In this document: in pieces, positions 18,994 to 27,229 of the stretch | Layout of the letters: each line of letters begins with the position of its first letter | Position numbering within the stretch: the first letter of the stretch is position 1 | Assembly (NCBI RefSeq): GCF_022699665.1 | Contig: NZ_JALDNB010000001.1 | Span: 1-64,000 of the forward strand | Direction: 5' to 3' | Source: Chryseobacterium aahli | GTDB taxonomy: Bacteria > Bacteroidota > Bacteroidia > Flavobacteriales > Weeksellaceae | Length of the DNA: 64,000 nucleotides | The notes under the pieces: model-generated | Databases searched by the model: none | The model's input: only the letters and a program-made list of their open reading frames with translations | What the model was told of the DNA's origin: nothing | Program-made: the position numbers and the translations under genes

Positions 18994-19908
18994 ATGGAAG
19001 CAGCAAATTGTAAAGTTGTATGTAAGGTAGATTATGATTATACATCTTCGGAGCCGATTACATCTTCAACTGCGCACTATAAGATCAGAGATTCATCAGG
19101 TTCATATATTGAATATACCAAAAATCCTGCACCTCCGAATGGAAATGAGGTTACTCTTGAAGGTATTCAATCTGCGGATCAGTATGAGTTAACGTTAACA
19201 TTAACAGTAAATGGAACTACTGATCAGGAAACAGTTAATTTTCAGGTAGACAAGTGTAATCTAACATCTTGTAAAACTCCGTCTATTGGAAATGTTTATT
19301 TAGGAGCTGATGATCAAATTATTATGGACTATACAGTAGACAGTAATAATTTTTATGCGGCAGAATATCAAATAGCAAAAGATGATAAATTTACTGATAT
19401 TGTTCATTTTAGAGTCATCATGGGAAATAATTATAATCCCACTGAATATATTGAAATGAATGATGGAACTATTGGGCAGGGTACTGTTTATTATGTCAGA
19501 GCCAGAAAACATTGCTCTAAATCTGAAGTTTCAGGATGGTCGAATGTTTTTAAATTTACATCAGGAAAATGGAGTAATCAAAAAGTTTTAGATGTTAATT
19601 GTTTGGCTAATTATGATGATTTTGATAATGATATTTGCTTTGGGGTAAGAGATTACGTTTGGAAGACGAAAATAACTTTAAATACATCTTTACCAAGTAA
19701 TGGAAGTTTAATTTATTTGACTAATGGCAAGATTGCAACAATAGACAATCTAAAAAATCTTGATCAAGGTGTTCCTGAAAGATTCAAAAATAATGGAATC
19801 AGATGGATAAGGTTCTCAAGTGTTACTCCGAATATGGTTTATGTTGTAAGACCGGAAACAGGTGAGATATTAGAAACTGTAAAAGATTTTGATTGTTCGC
19901 ACTCATAA
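18994..19908 (+). CDS. FN3-like protein at the end of the eCIS structural operon
   Basis: A 304-residue protein with two probable fibronectin type III-like sandwiches: residues 1-90 (ending in TLTLTVNGTT) and about 95-195 (YQIAKDDKF, then YYVRARKHCSKSEVSGWSN). A smaller C-terminal part follows (about 200-304). There is no signal peptide. As the last gene before the terminator it could be a particle surface or fibre protein, but I recognise no specific family. Confidence 0.7.
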   Translation: MEAANCKVVCKVDYDYTSSEPITSSTAHYKIRDSSGSYIEYTKNPAPPNGNEVTLEGIQSADQYELTLTLTVNGTTDQETVNFQVDKCNLTSCKTPSIGNVYLGADDQIIMDYTVDSNNFYAAEYQIAKDDKFTDIVHFRVIMGNNYNPTEYIEMNDGTIGQGTVYYVRARKHCSKSEVSGWSNVFKFTSGKWSNQKVLDVNCLANYDDFDNDICFGVRDYVWKTKITLNTSLPSNGSLIYLTNGKIATIDNLKNLDQGVPERFKNNGIRWIRFSSVTPNMVYVVRPETGEILETVKDFDCSHS

Positions 19909-19933
19909 ACATTACTTATAGGAAAAGACATCT

Positions 19934-19963
19934 AATAAAATCCTCAATTCTGAGGATTTTATT
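19934..19963. terminator. Bidirectional terminator between eCIS operon and repressor gene
   Basis: A perfect 13-bp stem: 19934-19946 pairs with 19951-19963 around a 4-base loop (AATAAAATCCTCA arm). T-rich arms on both strands fit termination of both the eCIS structural operon and the convergent repressor gene. Confidence 0.8.
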
Positions 19964-19982
19964 GAATAAATTTGTTCTTGTA

Positions 19983-20645
19983 TTATCTTCTATTGTTTTT
20001 ACGTCTCGTACTTATAATATTGAAAAGTTTTGCAACATCCTGCAGATGGATATCGAAATCATCGTAATATTCATTTAGAGAATGAAGGGTGATTATACCT
20101 TTCTCAACATCATGGTTCACGATTCGTTTTACCAAAATTCCTTTCTCTTTGTGAACGATTACAAAATCCCATTTGTCGTAATGCAGCTTGCTCATCCAGT
20201 AATCTTGTCTGATGTTTCTGCAGAGAATAATATCACCTTCCAAATAGCTTTCGTACGATCCGTTGTCCATGCTGTCTCCTTTTACTTCAAAGCACATGTA
20301 TTCACCCCGATGCTCGATATCATCAGTAAAAGGAATTGTGGGTAAGCTTTCTATATATTCTTCATCTGCAAAATTATGCAGATAGCCGGCTTGTGCGTAT
20401 TGATTAGCAAGCGGAACATTCATAATCTTTAAATCTGAGAAAACGACAGGAGATGCACTATCATTCAGTTTCTTTTCTTGTTCCTCCAATAAATTGGTTA
20501 CGAAATAAGCGGTTGTTTCAGGTATTTTTCGTTCGCCTTTTTCCCAATATTGTACGGCTCTGGTTCCAACTCCTATAGATTGTGCTATATCAGCCTGCTT
20601 CATTTTTAGTTTCTTCCTGATTTCTTTGAATTCTAAATAGTTCAT
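19983..20645 (-). CDS. LexA/CI-type repressor: XRE HTH plus S24 peptidase domain
   Basis: A 220-residue phage-type repressor. Residues 1-60 form an XRE helix-turn-helix (MKQADIAQSIGVGTRAVQYWEKG). The C-terminal part has the full self-cleavage set: Ala86-Gly87 as scissile bond (YAQAGYL), Ser125 in VKGDSM and Lys173 in ILVKRIV. In CI and LexA relatives RecA filaments trigger this cleavage after DNA damage and lift repression. It is the only regulator with a recognisable DNA-damage sensor in the locus. It converges on the structural operon and points away from the small-gene/holin/effector operon. A palindrome in front of it is a likely operator. Control of the eCIS is inference from position. 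Confidence 0.9.
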   Translation of the reverse strand: MNYLEFKEIRKKLKMKQADIAQSIGVGTRAVQYWEKGERKIPETTAYFVTNLLEEQEKKLNDSASPVVFSDLKIMNVPLANQYAQAGYLHNFADEEYIESLPTIPFTDDIEHRGEYMCFEVKGDSMDNGSYESYLEGDIILCRNIRQDYWMSKLHYDKWDFVIVHKEKGILVKRIVNHDVEKGIITLHSLNEYYDDFDIHLQDVAKLFNIISTRRKNNRR

Positions 20646-20708
20646 TTTGATATGTTTATAGTTATTTATAAAAATAAACGAAAAATAATCGCTTTTATAT
20701 TTTTAAAA

Positions 20709-20730
20709 ACGAACAATGTTCGTATATTTG
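20709..20730 (+). promoter_or_regulatory. Candidate repressor operator overlapping a -7 box
   Basis: ACGAAC (20709-20714) and GTTCGT (20718-20723) form a perfect inverted repeat with a 3-base spacer. The right half shares its last base with TATATTTG at 20723-20730, which matches the flavobacterial -7 consensus TAnnTTTG. A third half-site ACGAAC is at 20745-20750. The place, just upstream of the repressor gene, fits an operator for it; no -33 TTG is evident. Confidence 0.55.
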
Positions 20731-21123
20731 CTTCGTTGTTGAGGACGAACGATACAAATATACAAAAATATATTAATGATTTAATTTTATTTTAGTATAT
20801 GAATAATTTGTAAAATTAATTAAGTATTTAAAATCAGTTAGTTATATGGTATTTTTGTAAATAATGTGTCTTGTGATTAGATTTTATTTTTTTGTTTTAT
20901 CTGGCGCTAATTAAAATAAAAAGATTCTATATTATTTTAAAAAAATGCAAAAATTACGGTTTTATATTTGTTAAAAATGTTTTATGTTCTCTTTTTTTTG
21001 TTTTTGTGAATGAAAAAAATGCGTATTTTTTTTGATTTGATTCAAAGTGAAGCAATAATTTAGCTCTTTTGTTCTTTTAAAATAAAAGGCAAGTTAAAAA
21101 ATTAAAATACTACTGCTGTTTAG

Positions 21124-21325
21124 TCTATAAAATATCGATTAATTATAACTAACCGGAAGACTATTAATACGTTCAAAGGGCAAGCAAGGTTTGTAAAATG
21201 AACTTAATTATTTAAAAAAACACTTTAAGGTAAAATAAAAATAGAATGTTGTGCTCTTTTACAAACAAATTACCAGCAAGTAAATGTGATTGTTTAATTG
21301 TTTATAAAACATCGATTCATTATAA
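21124..21325. repeat. Pair of 25-base direct repeats in the control region
   Basis: The stretches 21124-21148 and 21301-21325 share TATAAAA(T/C)ATCGATT and end in ATTATAA, 177 bases apart. They could be binding sites of the small HTH protein encoded downstream. That is only a suggestion. Confidence 0.4.
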
Positions 21326-21579
21326 GCGTTAATAGAATCATTTACTAAAAGTAAAATTTAGAATAAAGAAACTGGGGTATTGTTTCTGTTAGAAAATACC
21401 AGGTATCGACTTCTAAAAAACAAAATTCAATAAATGTAATTAGACATCTGTTTAAAGGCTTAAAATAAGTCTTTAAGGATTCTTGTTGACTTAATTGAAC
21501 GGTCAAAACTTCAAAAGACAGGGCAACCTGTCCGATTAGAAAATAAACTTTAACAATAAAAAATTATAAACACCAAAAC

Positions 21580-21738
21580 ATGAAACGTAGCAAAGAATTA
21601 GTAGAAAAAAGAAAAGATTTTGTCATTGAATATGTAAAACGTAATCAAAATAAGCAGATGAAAGTAATAGTAACAGAGTTGACAGAAATGTTGTTTTTGT
21701 CTGAAAGAACAATATATAATATTATTCTTCAAGAGTAA
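21580..21738 (+). CDS. Very small helix-turn-helix-like protein
   Basis: A 52-residue basic protein starting MKRSKELVEKRKD. Its second half (VTELTEMLFLSERTIYNIIL) reads like a minimal helix-turn-helix: a first helix, a turn, then SERTIYNII as recognition helix. It begins the operon-like run of small genes downstream of the AT-rich control region and points away from the repressor. It may be a second regulator. The call rests on this pattern and on the good leader (AAACACCAAAACATG). Confidence 0.6.
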   Translation: MKRSKELVEKRKDFVIEYVKRNQNKQMKVIVTELTEMLFLSERTIYNIILQE

Positions 21739-21817
21739 TGCTTTACTAAACTGTTCAGTTTGTTAGAAAAATCTATTTAAAGTGATAAAACCAATTATCC
21801 ATTAAAATTAAGAAGCC

Positions 21818-21985
21818 ATGAAAAAAAAGAGAAGACAAAAAATAAAGAAAAACAGAGAAAAACGGCAAATGCCTGTTAAAGATATCAGTGATCTTATCGA
21901 TGAATTAGCCTATGTAGACGAAAATGAAAATATTCTGAAAAGCAAACGGTTTTTGGATGATATGTATATGCTGGATATGGAATAA
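21818..21985 (+). CDS. Small hypothetical protein
   Basis: A 55-residue protein with a strongly basic N-terminus (MKKKRRQKIKKNREKRQ) followed by an acidic helix (VKDISDLIDELAYVDENENIL) and a short tail. I do not recognise it. The charge split resembles small nucleic-acid- or partner-binding proteins. It lies 80 bases after the small HTH gene and 58 bases before the holin-like gene. Confidence 0.5.
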   Translation: MKKKRRQKIKKNREKRQMPVKDISDLIDELAYVDENENILKSKRFLDDMYMLDME

Positions 21986-22043
21986 TTAAGTAGCTGAAAA
22001 TTGCACAAAAACCAAAATTTTTAACTAGTAATATATATGAAAA

Positions 22044-22424
22044 ATGAATTTAGATAGTATAAAAGCGCTTTTAATCGGAACTGCAATAGCATTTTCAGGA
22101 GGATTATTAAGGGTGTTGGTCTCTATACAAAATAGAGAGAAAAAGCAGCCGTGGGAGCATTTTATCACATTGGCAATAGTGGTGATTGTCGGTCTTACCA
22201 TGAGTTATTTAATGAATAAAGCTGAATTACATGACAAATGGTACTCTACAGGAGTACTGTTTGTATTGGGCTACGGATATGATAAATTTTTGAAAATGAT
22301 CACTAATAATCTTCCAAATTGGATTGATACAGCGGTAAGCGTTTTTATTGAAAATCGATATGGAGTAAAGACAGAAAGATATTTTGAAGCGGAAAAAGAA
22401 AAAAAAGATGATGTGATTGAATAA
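22044..22424 (+). CDS. Holin-like small membrane protein
   Basis: A 126-residue protein with three predicted membrane segments (about residues 5-27, 39-58 and 66-86) and a charged cytoplasmic tail ending KEKKDDVIE. Size, topology and charged C-terminus fit phage holins of the Bacteroidota type, which make inner-membrane holes for endolysin release. A GH24 lysozyme and a spanin-like protein are encoded in the same locus (35699-36705). No holin family signature can be proven by eye; another small membrane protein remains possible. Confidence 0.6.
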   Translation: MNLDSIKALLIGTAIAFSGGLLRVLVSIQNREKKQPWEHFITLAIVVIVGLTMSYLMNKAELHDKWYSTGVLFVLGYGYDKFLKMITNNLPNWIDTAVSVFIENRYGVKTERYFEAEKEKKDDVIE

Positions 22425-22742
22425 AAATGAGGAGTGAAAAACTCTTTACTGAATCTACAGAATTCGTCACTTAGAAAACAAATGATCCTGCCTAAAAAGG
22501 ATGAATTTTGAAAATGAAAACCTGAAAACTCAAAAAACAAGAAAGAAAAACTACAAGTGGTTCAGCATTACCTGTTTCTTATCTCCAAGTTGAATACCCA
22601 CTTCTAATTCCTCAATTTCTTTAAAAAAAATCTGCCGTTCCCGGTTTGATTTTTCACTTCAGCAGGTAGGTATAAAGCACAACAGTCGATGTTGTGCTTT
22701 ATATACCTTTTAAAATAATATGTAATTAAAAACATCAAGTCA
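22425..22742. other. Gene-free gap with terminator before the effector gene
   Basis: A gap of 318 bases. It contains one fragment like the tail of the fibre-region repeat (GGATGAATTTTGAAAATG near 22490) and the hairpin at 22671-22703. No gene seen. Confidence 0.5.
22671..22703 (+). terminator. Hairpin terminator upstream of the effector gene
   Basis: A perfect 14-bp stem: 22671-22684 (TATAAAGCACAACA) pairs with 22690-22703, loop of 5 bases, followed by TACCTTTT. It probably ends the small-gene/holin transcript, although the effector start is only 40 bases further, so read-through or an unseen promoter must serve the effector. Confidence 0.65.
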
Positions 22743-25700
22743 ATGAAAGCAGCAAAACCTGTAGAAAAAGACAATAAAAGCCATCAGAACCAAAGCAAAA
22801 AGCAAAAGGCTAAAAAGCCGATGGTTGTACCTCTGCCAATGGTAGAAGCTACTAATATACAAAAACAAAAACCTGAAGAATCAGTTGTTAACGCCGGATT
22901 CGCAAATACGAATGTGAATAGGATGAGCCTGAACGGTACTATACCGCCAGTTCATGGTTCGCAAAACGTATACGATCAAGGATCAGAAATAACATATGAA
23001 AAACTTCAGGAAAGTTTGGCACAAACCGGCGATATCAATCATCCCGATACCAAAGAAATTGAAAAAGATTATATGTCGACCTTGAATATTGATCAGGCAC
23101 GCGATTATAACGATCTTAAATCGGGAACTTATCTGCCAAAGACGACGCAAGAACAAGCGGCAGCTCATCAGGAAGATAAAAATAGTAAGGCAGTAATCCC
23201 GAAAGAAAAATCTAATGATAAAGGCAATGCCAATGTTTCCTTAGCTGGTTTGTCAGCTACTCCGGCTACACAATTGGTTAGTAATTTTAATGCGGTTCAA
23301 AATAATAGTACAGCGTTTCTGAACAGCCAGACCGAGAAAGCAACCGGTAAGCTTCCGAAAGTGAATGCAAAAATAGGCAGTGCTTTTTCCGGATCGAAAC
23401 CAAAAGGTAAATCAAATGGGGATAAAACGGTAGCCAAATCAAGCAAGAAAACGGTTAAATCTGTCGGTCAAAAACAGAAGCCAAAAGAAATTTCTTTCCC
23501 GCAAAACGAACCGCTGAAAAAAGTAAACTATTCTTTCAATACAGCAGGAAATAAAAATGGAGGACTTGAAAAACAAGCTAAACTGCAGTTTAATAAAGTT
23601 CAGCTTAGTACTTCTGCAATCCCAACAACAATGCAGCAAAATGCACACGTGGATATTTCCGGAGAAGCTGATACAGAACACTTGGCAATTGAACAGCATG
23701 ATGTTGCACAAGACATGAGCATCAAAAAAAATCAGGCAGCAAAAGAAATTCATAAAGATTATGGCGAAAACAGCATCATCAAAAAACCAAATGATGAAGT
23801 GCTTAAACCTTCTCGCAAAATAAATTCCAAGGCAGTTAAAAAACAACCTATTGATGTCTTAAAACTAGAAGGTATTGATGAAGCTAATATCAATGCCCAG
23901 TTTGAACCAATCATTCAGTCAAAAATAGGTGCGGAAAATGAAAAATATCAGGCAGCAGAATTAGAGCATGATCAAAAAGTGCTGGAGCATGAAAAATCTG
24001 CCGAAACTCAAATAGGAGCTGAGAAAGATAAATCGCATCAAAGTCAGCTGAAATCTGTAAAAGACGCTCAAGCAGATGTTCATAATTCAAGAGTAGAATG
24101 GCAAGGTGCGCTTAATAAAACAGAATCCGATTTTGCGAAAAAATCTAGTAATCAGGCTAAAACTACTCTTGGAAATATAAAAACAGAAAAATCCAGAGGC
24201 GAAACCCAGGCACAAAAGCATATTACTAAAGCTAATGAAGATGCATTAAAAGAAAAAAATGCTGCTAATAAACAGGCTATCGATAAGAAATCGGAGATGG
24301 ATAAAAAAAGCGGAGGTTTCTTTGGTTGGGTGGCTGACAAAGTTTCACAATTTATTGATGCCCTTAAAGACGCTTTAAATGTCATTTTCACAGCACTCAG
24401 AAAAGCAGTGAAAGCTATTTTTGATGCTGCTAAAAAATTGGTTTTAGAAGCATTAGAAGCTGCAAGAAAATTAATTGTAGGCTTTATCAAAGGATTTGCT
24501 TCGTTGTTAAAAGGTTTCTTAGACTTTGCTTTAGCTGCGTTCCCTGGTATCAGAGACCGATTAAAAGCCAAAATAGATAAATACGTAGCTGCTGCCGAAA
24601 AATTTGTAAACCAAACATTTGAAGTCTTTAAAAAAGCAGTTGTTGCGATTATTGATTTCTTGGCAGAAACGGTAGATAAGTTATTAGGTGTAATCCAGTC
24701 TGTTTATGAAGGAATTTTAACCGTTGTTGGAATGATTGTAAGTGGTGATATAATAGAACTTCTTAGAAAACTAGGAAACATCAAAGACGCTTTATTCGCA
24801 ATTACATTTGACACCATAAAACAAGGTGGAATGGAAGAATTATTAGGTGTAAATCTTGATGAATCATTATCACCTGAAGAGTTGATGGCAGCAATGCAAA
24901 TGGGACTATTATCGGGTGGTAACGAACAAGATTCTGATGATGGAATGCCAAAAGCACCATGGACAAATGCGAATGTTGGAGTTGATGTGGTAAGTTTTGA
25001 AGAGTTATCACCAGAAATGCAGGCTGAATTAAGAAGAATGCAAAAAGCAGGACAAACTGAAGCTACTCTTGGTGAAAGAAATGATCCTTCCAGAACCATG
25101 TCTTCTGTAATGGAAGAAGCCAAAACACCACAAAGCGCACCTGAAACATCGGGACAAAAATTTAATGACGGATTAACCCCGATGAAACGTGCCGAAATAA
25201 AGTGGGAAATGATGAAAACAGGTATCAAGCAATGGTGGGACGACAACTGGCTTAAAGTTGTGGGTGGTATCATTGCGGGATTGGTTATATTTATCGCAGC
25301 TGAGGTAGTTACTGGAGGAGCAATAACAGCGGCATTGCCTGTAATTATGCCAATATTGGCAGATGTATTTATAGGTGTAGCAATAGCACAAATAGCCCCT
25401 TACTTTGTAGACGGATTAGCCAAATCTTGGGATGGAGATATTAAAGGTGGTACCAAAGCTTTCAGCAGAGGATTGGGCGCATCATTAATAGAACTGGCAA
25501 TGTATCTTGGCTTTAAATTAGTAGAAGTAGCCGCCAAAGCAATAACGAATTTGGTAAAAGCAGGTTTAAAACTTGCCAAATCGAGTGCTAAAGCGGTAAT
25601 GAATTATGCCAAATTCATCATCAAAGAAGGAAAAGTTTTGTTTAAAGGAATTGCCGGAAAAAATCTTGGAAAATTAAGCAAAACTTTACGTAAATTGGGC

Positions 25701-26360
25701 GACGATATTTTGGAGCGAATGCGAATTAAAAAAGTATTGCTCAAAATACAAGGCAAGCGATGGGAGATTCTGGCTGAGATAAACCCTCTGTTTGTGATTA
25801 TGTCTGGTCCGATGCCTGATGAAGATGTAATGAGTATTATTAAAAAAGACAAAGCAGATGTTCCTAAAGGATTAAAAAAAGGAGACATATATTTTGATGA
25901 ACAGGGTAGAGAATTGATGAAAATTTCTAGATTAGATAAATTTACCAAAACACCTGATTATCGTGAAATATTTGCATTAGCTAACAGAGCAGATATTTCC
26001 AATGATGTTATTCATCATCTTATTGAAAAAGGTTCTGATTTTGCGTATCTTTTTGAAAAAGAATTGATTAATGCTCCAAAAAGTTTAAGAGCAATACCAA
26101 AAGGAAATATTAATGAGATTCTGCATTTGTCGGATATACGAGTCGCTTGGGACGATATGTATAAGTTATGTAATCAACTTTTAAAAGAAGGAGGTACTAC
26201 ATCTGATGTAAGAAGTTTAATAAAACAATTTGCTGGCAAAACGGATGATTTTATTTCAAAATCTTTAAGTAAGATTGCTCAACAAGAAAAATTATTGGGT
26301 CCATTATCTAAAGAACAAATAAGCAACATAACAAATGAATTTAAGTATCTATTAAAATAA
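22743..26360 (+). CDS. Putative eCIS effector: large polymorphic protein with C-terminal xHH-type toxin domain
   Basis: A 1205-residue protein. Residues 1-400 are polar, low-complexity and Lys/Gln-rich. A charged helical stretch follows (about 400-520), then amphipathic hydrophobic helices rich in Phe-Ala-Lys (about 523-670) and a hydrophobic segment with Gly-rich helices (about 831-890). The conserved part ends near MSGPMP (1020-1025). The last 180 residues look like an HNH/EndoVII-type xHH toxin: His1091-His1092 (VIHHLIEK), Asn1122 and His1128 (NINEILHLSDIR), then WDDMYKL. The next gene is a double-CxxC immunity protein, typical partner of such toxins. A decayed copy of the pre-toxin part lies downstream. 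No signal peptide, as expected for cargo loaded in the cytoplasm. A tape-measure role is an alternative but less likely. Confidence 0.7.
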   Translation: MKAAKPVEKDNKSHQNQSKKQKAKKPMVVPLPMVEATNIQKQKPEESVVNAGFANTNVNRMSLNGTIPPVHGSQNVYDQGSEITYEKLQESLAQTGDINHPDTKEIEKDYMSTLNIDQARDYNDLKSGTYLPKTTQEQAAAHQEDKNSKAVIPKEKSNDKGNANVSLAGLSATPATQLVSNFNAVQNNSTAFLNSQTEKATGKLPKVNAKIGSAFSGSKPKGKSNGDKTVAKSSKKTVKSVGQKQKPKEISFPQNEPLKKVNYSFNTAGNKNGGLEKQAKLQFNKVQLSTSAIPTTMQQNAHVDISGEADTEHLAIEQHDVAQDMSIKKNQAAKEIHKDYGENSIIKKPNDEVLKPSRKINSKAVKKQPIDVLKLEGIDEANINAQFEPIIQSKIGAENEKYQAAELEHDQKVLEHEKSAETQIGAEKDKSHQSQLKSVKDAQADVHNSRVEWQGALNKTESDFAKKSSNQAKTTLGNIKTEKSRGETQAQKHITKANEDALKEKNAANKQAIDKKSEMDKKSGGFFGWVADKVSQFIDALKDALNVIFTALRKAVKAIFDAAKKLVLEALEAARKLIVGFIKGFASLLKGFLDFALAAFPGIRDRLKAKIDKYVAAAEKFVNQTFEVFKKAVVAIIDFLAETVDKLLGVIQSVYEGILTVVGMIVSGDIIELLRKLGNIKDALFAITFDTIKQGGMEELLGVNLDESLSPEELMAAMQMGLLSGGNEQDSDDGMPKAPWTNANVGVDVVSFEELSPEMQAELRRMQKAGQTEATLGERNDPSRTMSSVMEEAKTPQSAPETSGQKFNDGLTPMKRAEIKWEMMKTGIKQWWDDNWLKVVGGIIAGLVIFIAAEVVTGGAITAALPVIMPILADVFIGVAIAQIAPYFVDGLAKSWDGDIKGGTKAFSRGLGASLIELAMYLGFKLVEVAAKAITNLVKAGLKLAKSSAKAVMNYAKFIIKEGKVLFKGIAGKNLGKLSKTLRKLGDDILERMRIKKVLLKIQGKRWEILAEINPLFVIMSGPMPDEDVMSIIKKDKADVPKGLKKGDIYFDEQGRELMKISRLDKFTKTPDYREIFALANRADISNDVIHHLIEKGSDFAYLFEKELINAPKSLRAIPKGNINEILHLSDIRVAWDDMYKLCNQLLKEGGTTSDVRSLIKQFAGKTDDFISKSLSKIAQQEKLLGPLSKEQISNITNEFKYLLK

Positions 26361-26365
26361 AATTT

Positions 26366-26983
26366 ATGATTAAAGAAAATATTTATACTTTGAACAATAG
26401 ATGTATTTTAGGTAGTTTAGGGTCTAAAACTTTTAGAGTTCAACAACCTAAATGTCCAAAATGTAACAGAACATTATCCGAAGAAATAGATTTTTCTGAA
26501 ATAGAATATGTTTTTGATCAATATGATGGACAAGATATGTTTAGTTCAGAAAATGCTATTATAGTAACAATTGATCTTTACAACGAATTACTGAAAAATA
26601 ATATAAAAGGAATTGTTCCGATTAAAGTATTAAATTCAGTTTCCAAATCATTTGGTAAAAAGAAATTAGGGCTACCAGTATTTGTTCATTTGGCATTCAT
26701 TCCTTCGAATGTTGAAAACATACCCATAGCATATGACCTTCAAGATAGATGCACTGAATGTGATTTGTACATTATGAAATTTGATATTAATAGGTATAAA
26801 CTTAATTTCAGACAAGATGAAGAGAATCAATTAAACTTGAAAGTAGTTTTTAATTCTTGGAATGGAAATGATATTTTTAATTTCAGATATCACGGTGAAA
26901 TAGGAGTAACCCAAAAGTTCCTTGACGTTATCAAAGATTTCAATTGCCCAGAAAATATTGTTATTCCTGCCGAATGGATATAA
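26366..26983 (+). CDS. Double-CxxC immunity protein (SitI6-like) paired with the toxin
   Basis: A 205-residue protein with two CxxC pairs (CPKC at 30-33, CTEC at 129-132), which likely bind zinc. The layout, first pair near the N-terminus, second pair two thirds in, then a closing segment NDIFNFRYHGEIGVTQKFLDVI, matches the double-CXXCG immunity family first seen next to Myxococcus SitA toxins. It starts 6 bases after the effector stop codon, the usual toxin-immunity arrangement. It is expected to bind the toxin domain and protect the producer. Family assignment is from pattern memory. Confidence 0.7.
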   Translation: MIKENIYTLNNRCILGSLGSKTFRVQQPKCPKCNRTLSEEIDFSEIEYVFDQYDGQDMFSSENAIIVTIDLYNELLKNNIKGIVPIKVLNSVSKSFGKKKLGLPVFVHLAFIPSNVENIPIAYDLQDRCTECDLYIMKFDINRYKLNFRQDEENQLNLKVVFNSWNGNDIFNFRYHGEIGVTQKFLDVIKDFNCPENIVIPAEWI

Positions 26984-27009
26984 CTAAAAAATTATTATAA
27001 TTTCTATCA

Positions 27010-27041
27010 AAAACTGCAAGCTTAAAACTTGCAGTTTTTTT
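27010..27041 (+). terminator. Terminator after the immunity gene
   Basis: An 11-bp stem: 27010-27020 (AAAACTGCAAG) pairs with 27028-27038, 7-base loop, with T run to 27041. It ends the effector-immunity transcript. Confidence 0.85.
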
Positions 27042-27082
27042 ATGCGGTATTACTAAGAATCAATTTACAAGAAATTGATCAT

Positions 27083-27229
27083 GGAAATTTAAGCAAAACT
27101 TTACGTAAATTGGGCGACGATATTTTGGAGCAAATGCGAATTAAAAAAGTATTGCTCAAAATACAAGGCAAACGATGGGAAGTTTAGCTGAAATAAACCC
27201 TTTGTTTGTGATTATGTCTGGACCTATCC
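27083..27229 (+). pseudogene. Decayed fragment of the effector's pre-toxin region
   Basis: This stretch repeats bases 25668 to about 25815 of the effector gene (encoding GKLSKTLRKLGDD to MSGPMP) with few changes, a small deletion near 27182 that shifts the frame, and an in-frame stop (GAAGTTTAG). It has no start of its own. It ends exactly at the MSGPxP junction where the intact effector switches to its toxin domain. It is the left border of an old, displaced toxin cassette and may serve as homology for swapping cassettes. Confidence 0.85.

Larger units (their letters stand above)
20646..21579. other. Long AT-rich control region
   Basis: A stretch of 934 bases without a credible gene. It holds the palindrome at 20709-20723 over a TATATTTG box, opposing TAnnTTTG-type boxes on the minus strand at 20755-20762 and 20763-20770, another TATATTTG at 20963-20970, and a 25-base direct repeat (21124-21148 and 21301-21325, core TATAAAAYATCGATT). 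I see no open frame with family features. It probably carries promoters and a long leader for the operon starting at 21580. Confidence 0.6.

Noticed and set aside
20082-20345. Plus-strand 87-residue frame opposite the repressor
   Set aside because: It is antisense to the well-supported S24 repressor and has no family features.
24152-25273. Long minus-strand reading frames inside the effector gene
   Set aside because: They are antisense shadows of a repetitive helical coding region, with odd composition and no family features.
22743-26360. Tape-measure protein (Afp14)
   Set aside because: The toxin-like C-terminus, adjacent immunity gene and decayed pre-toxin copy fit an effector better, although the hydrophobic helical middle keeps this open.
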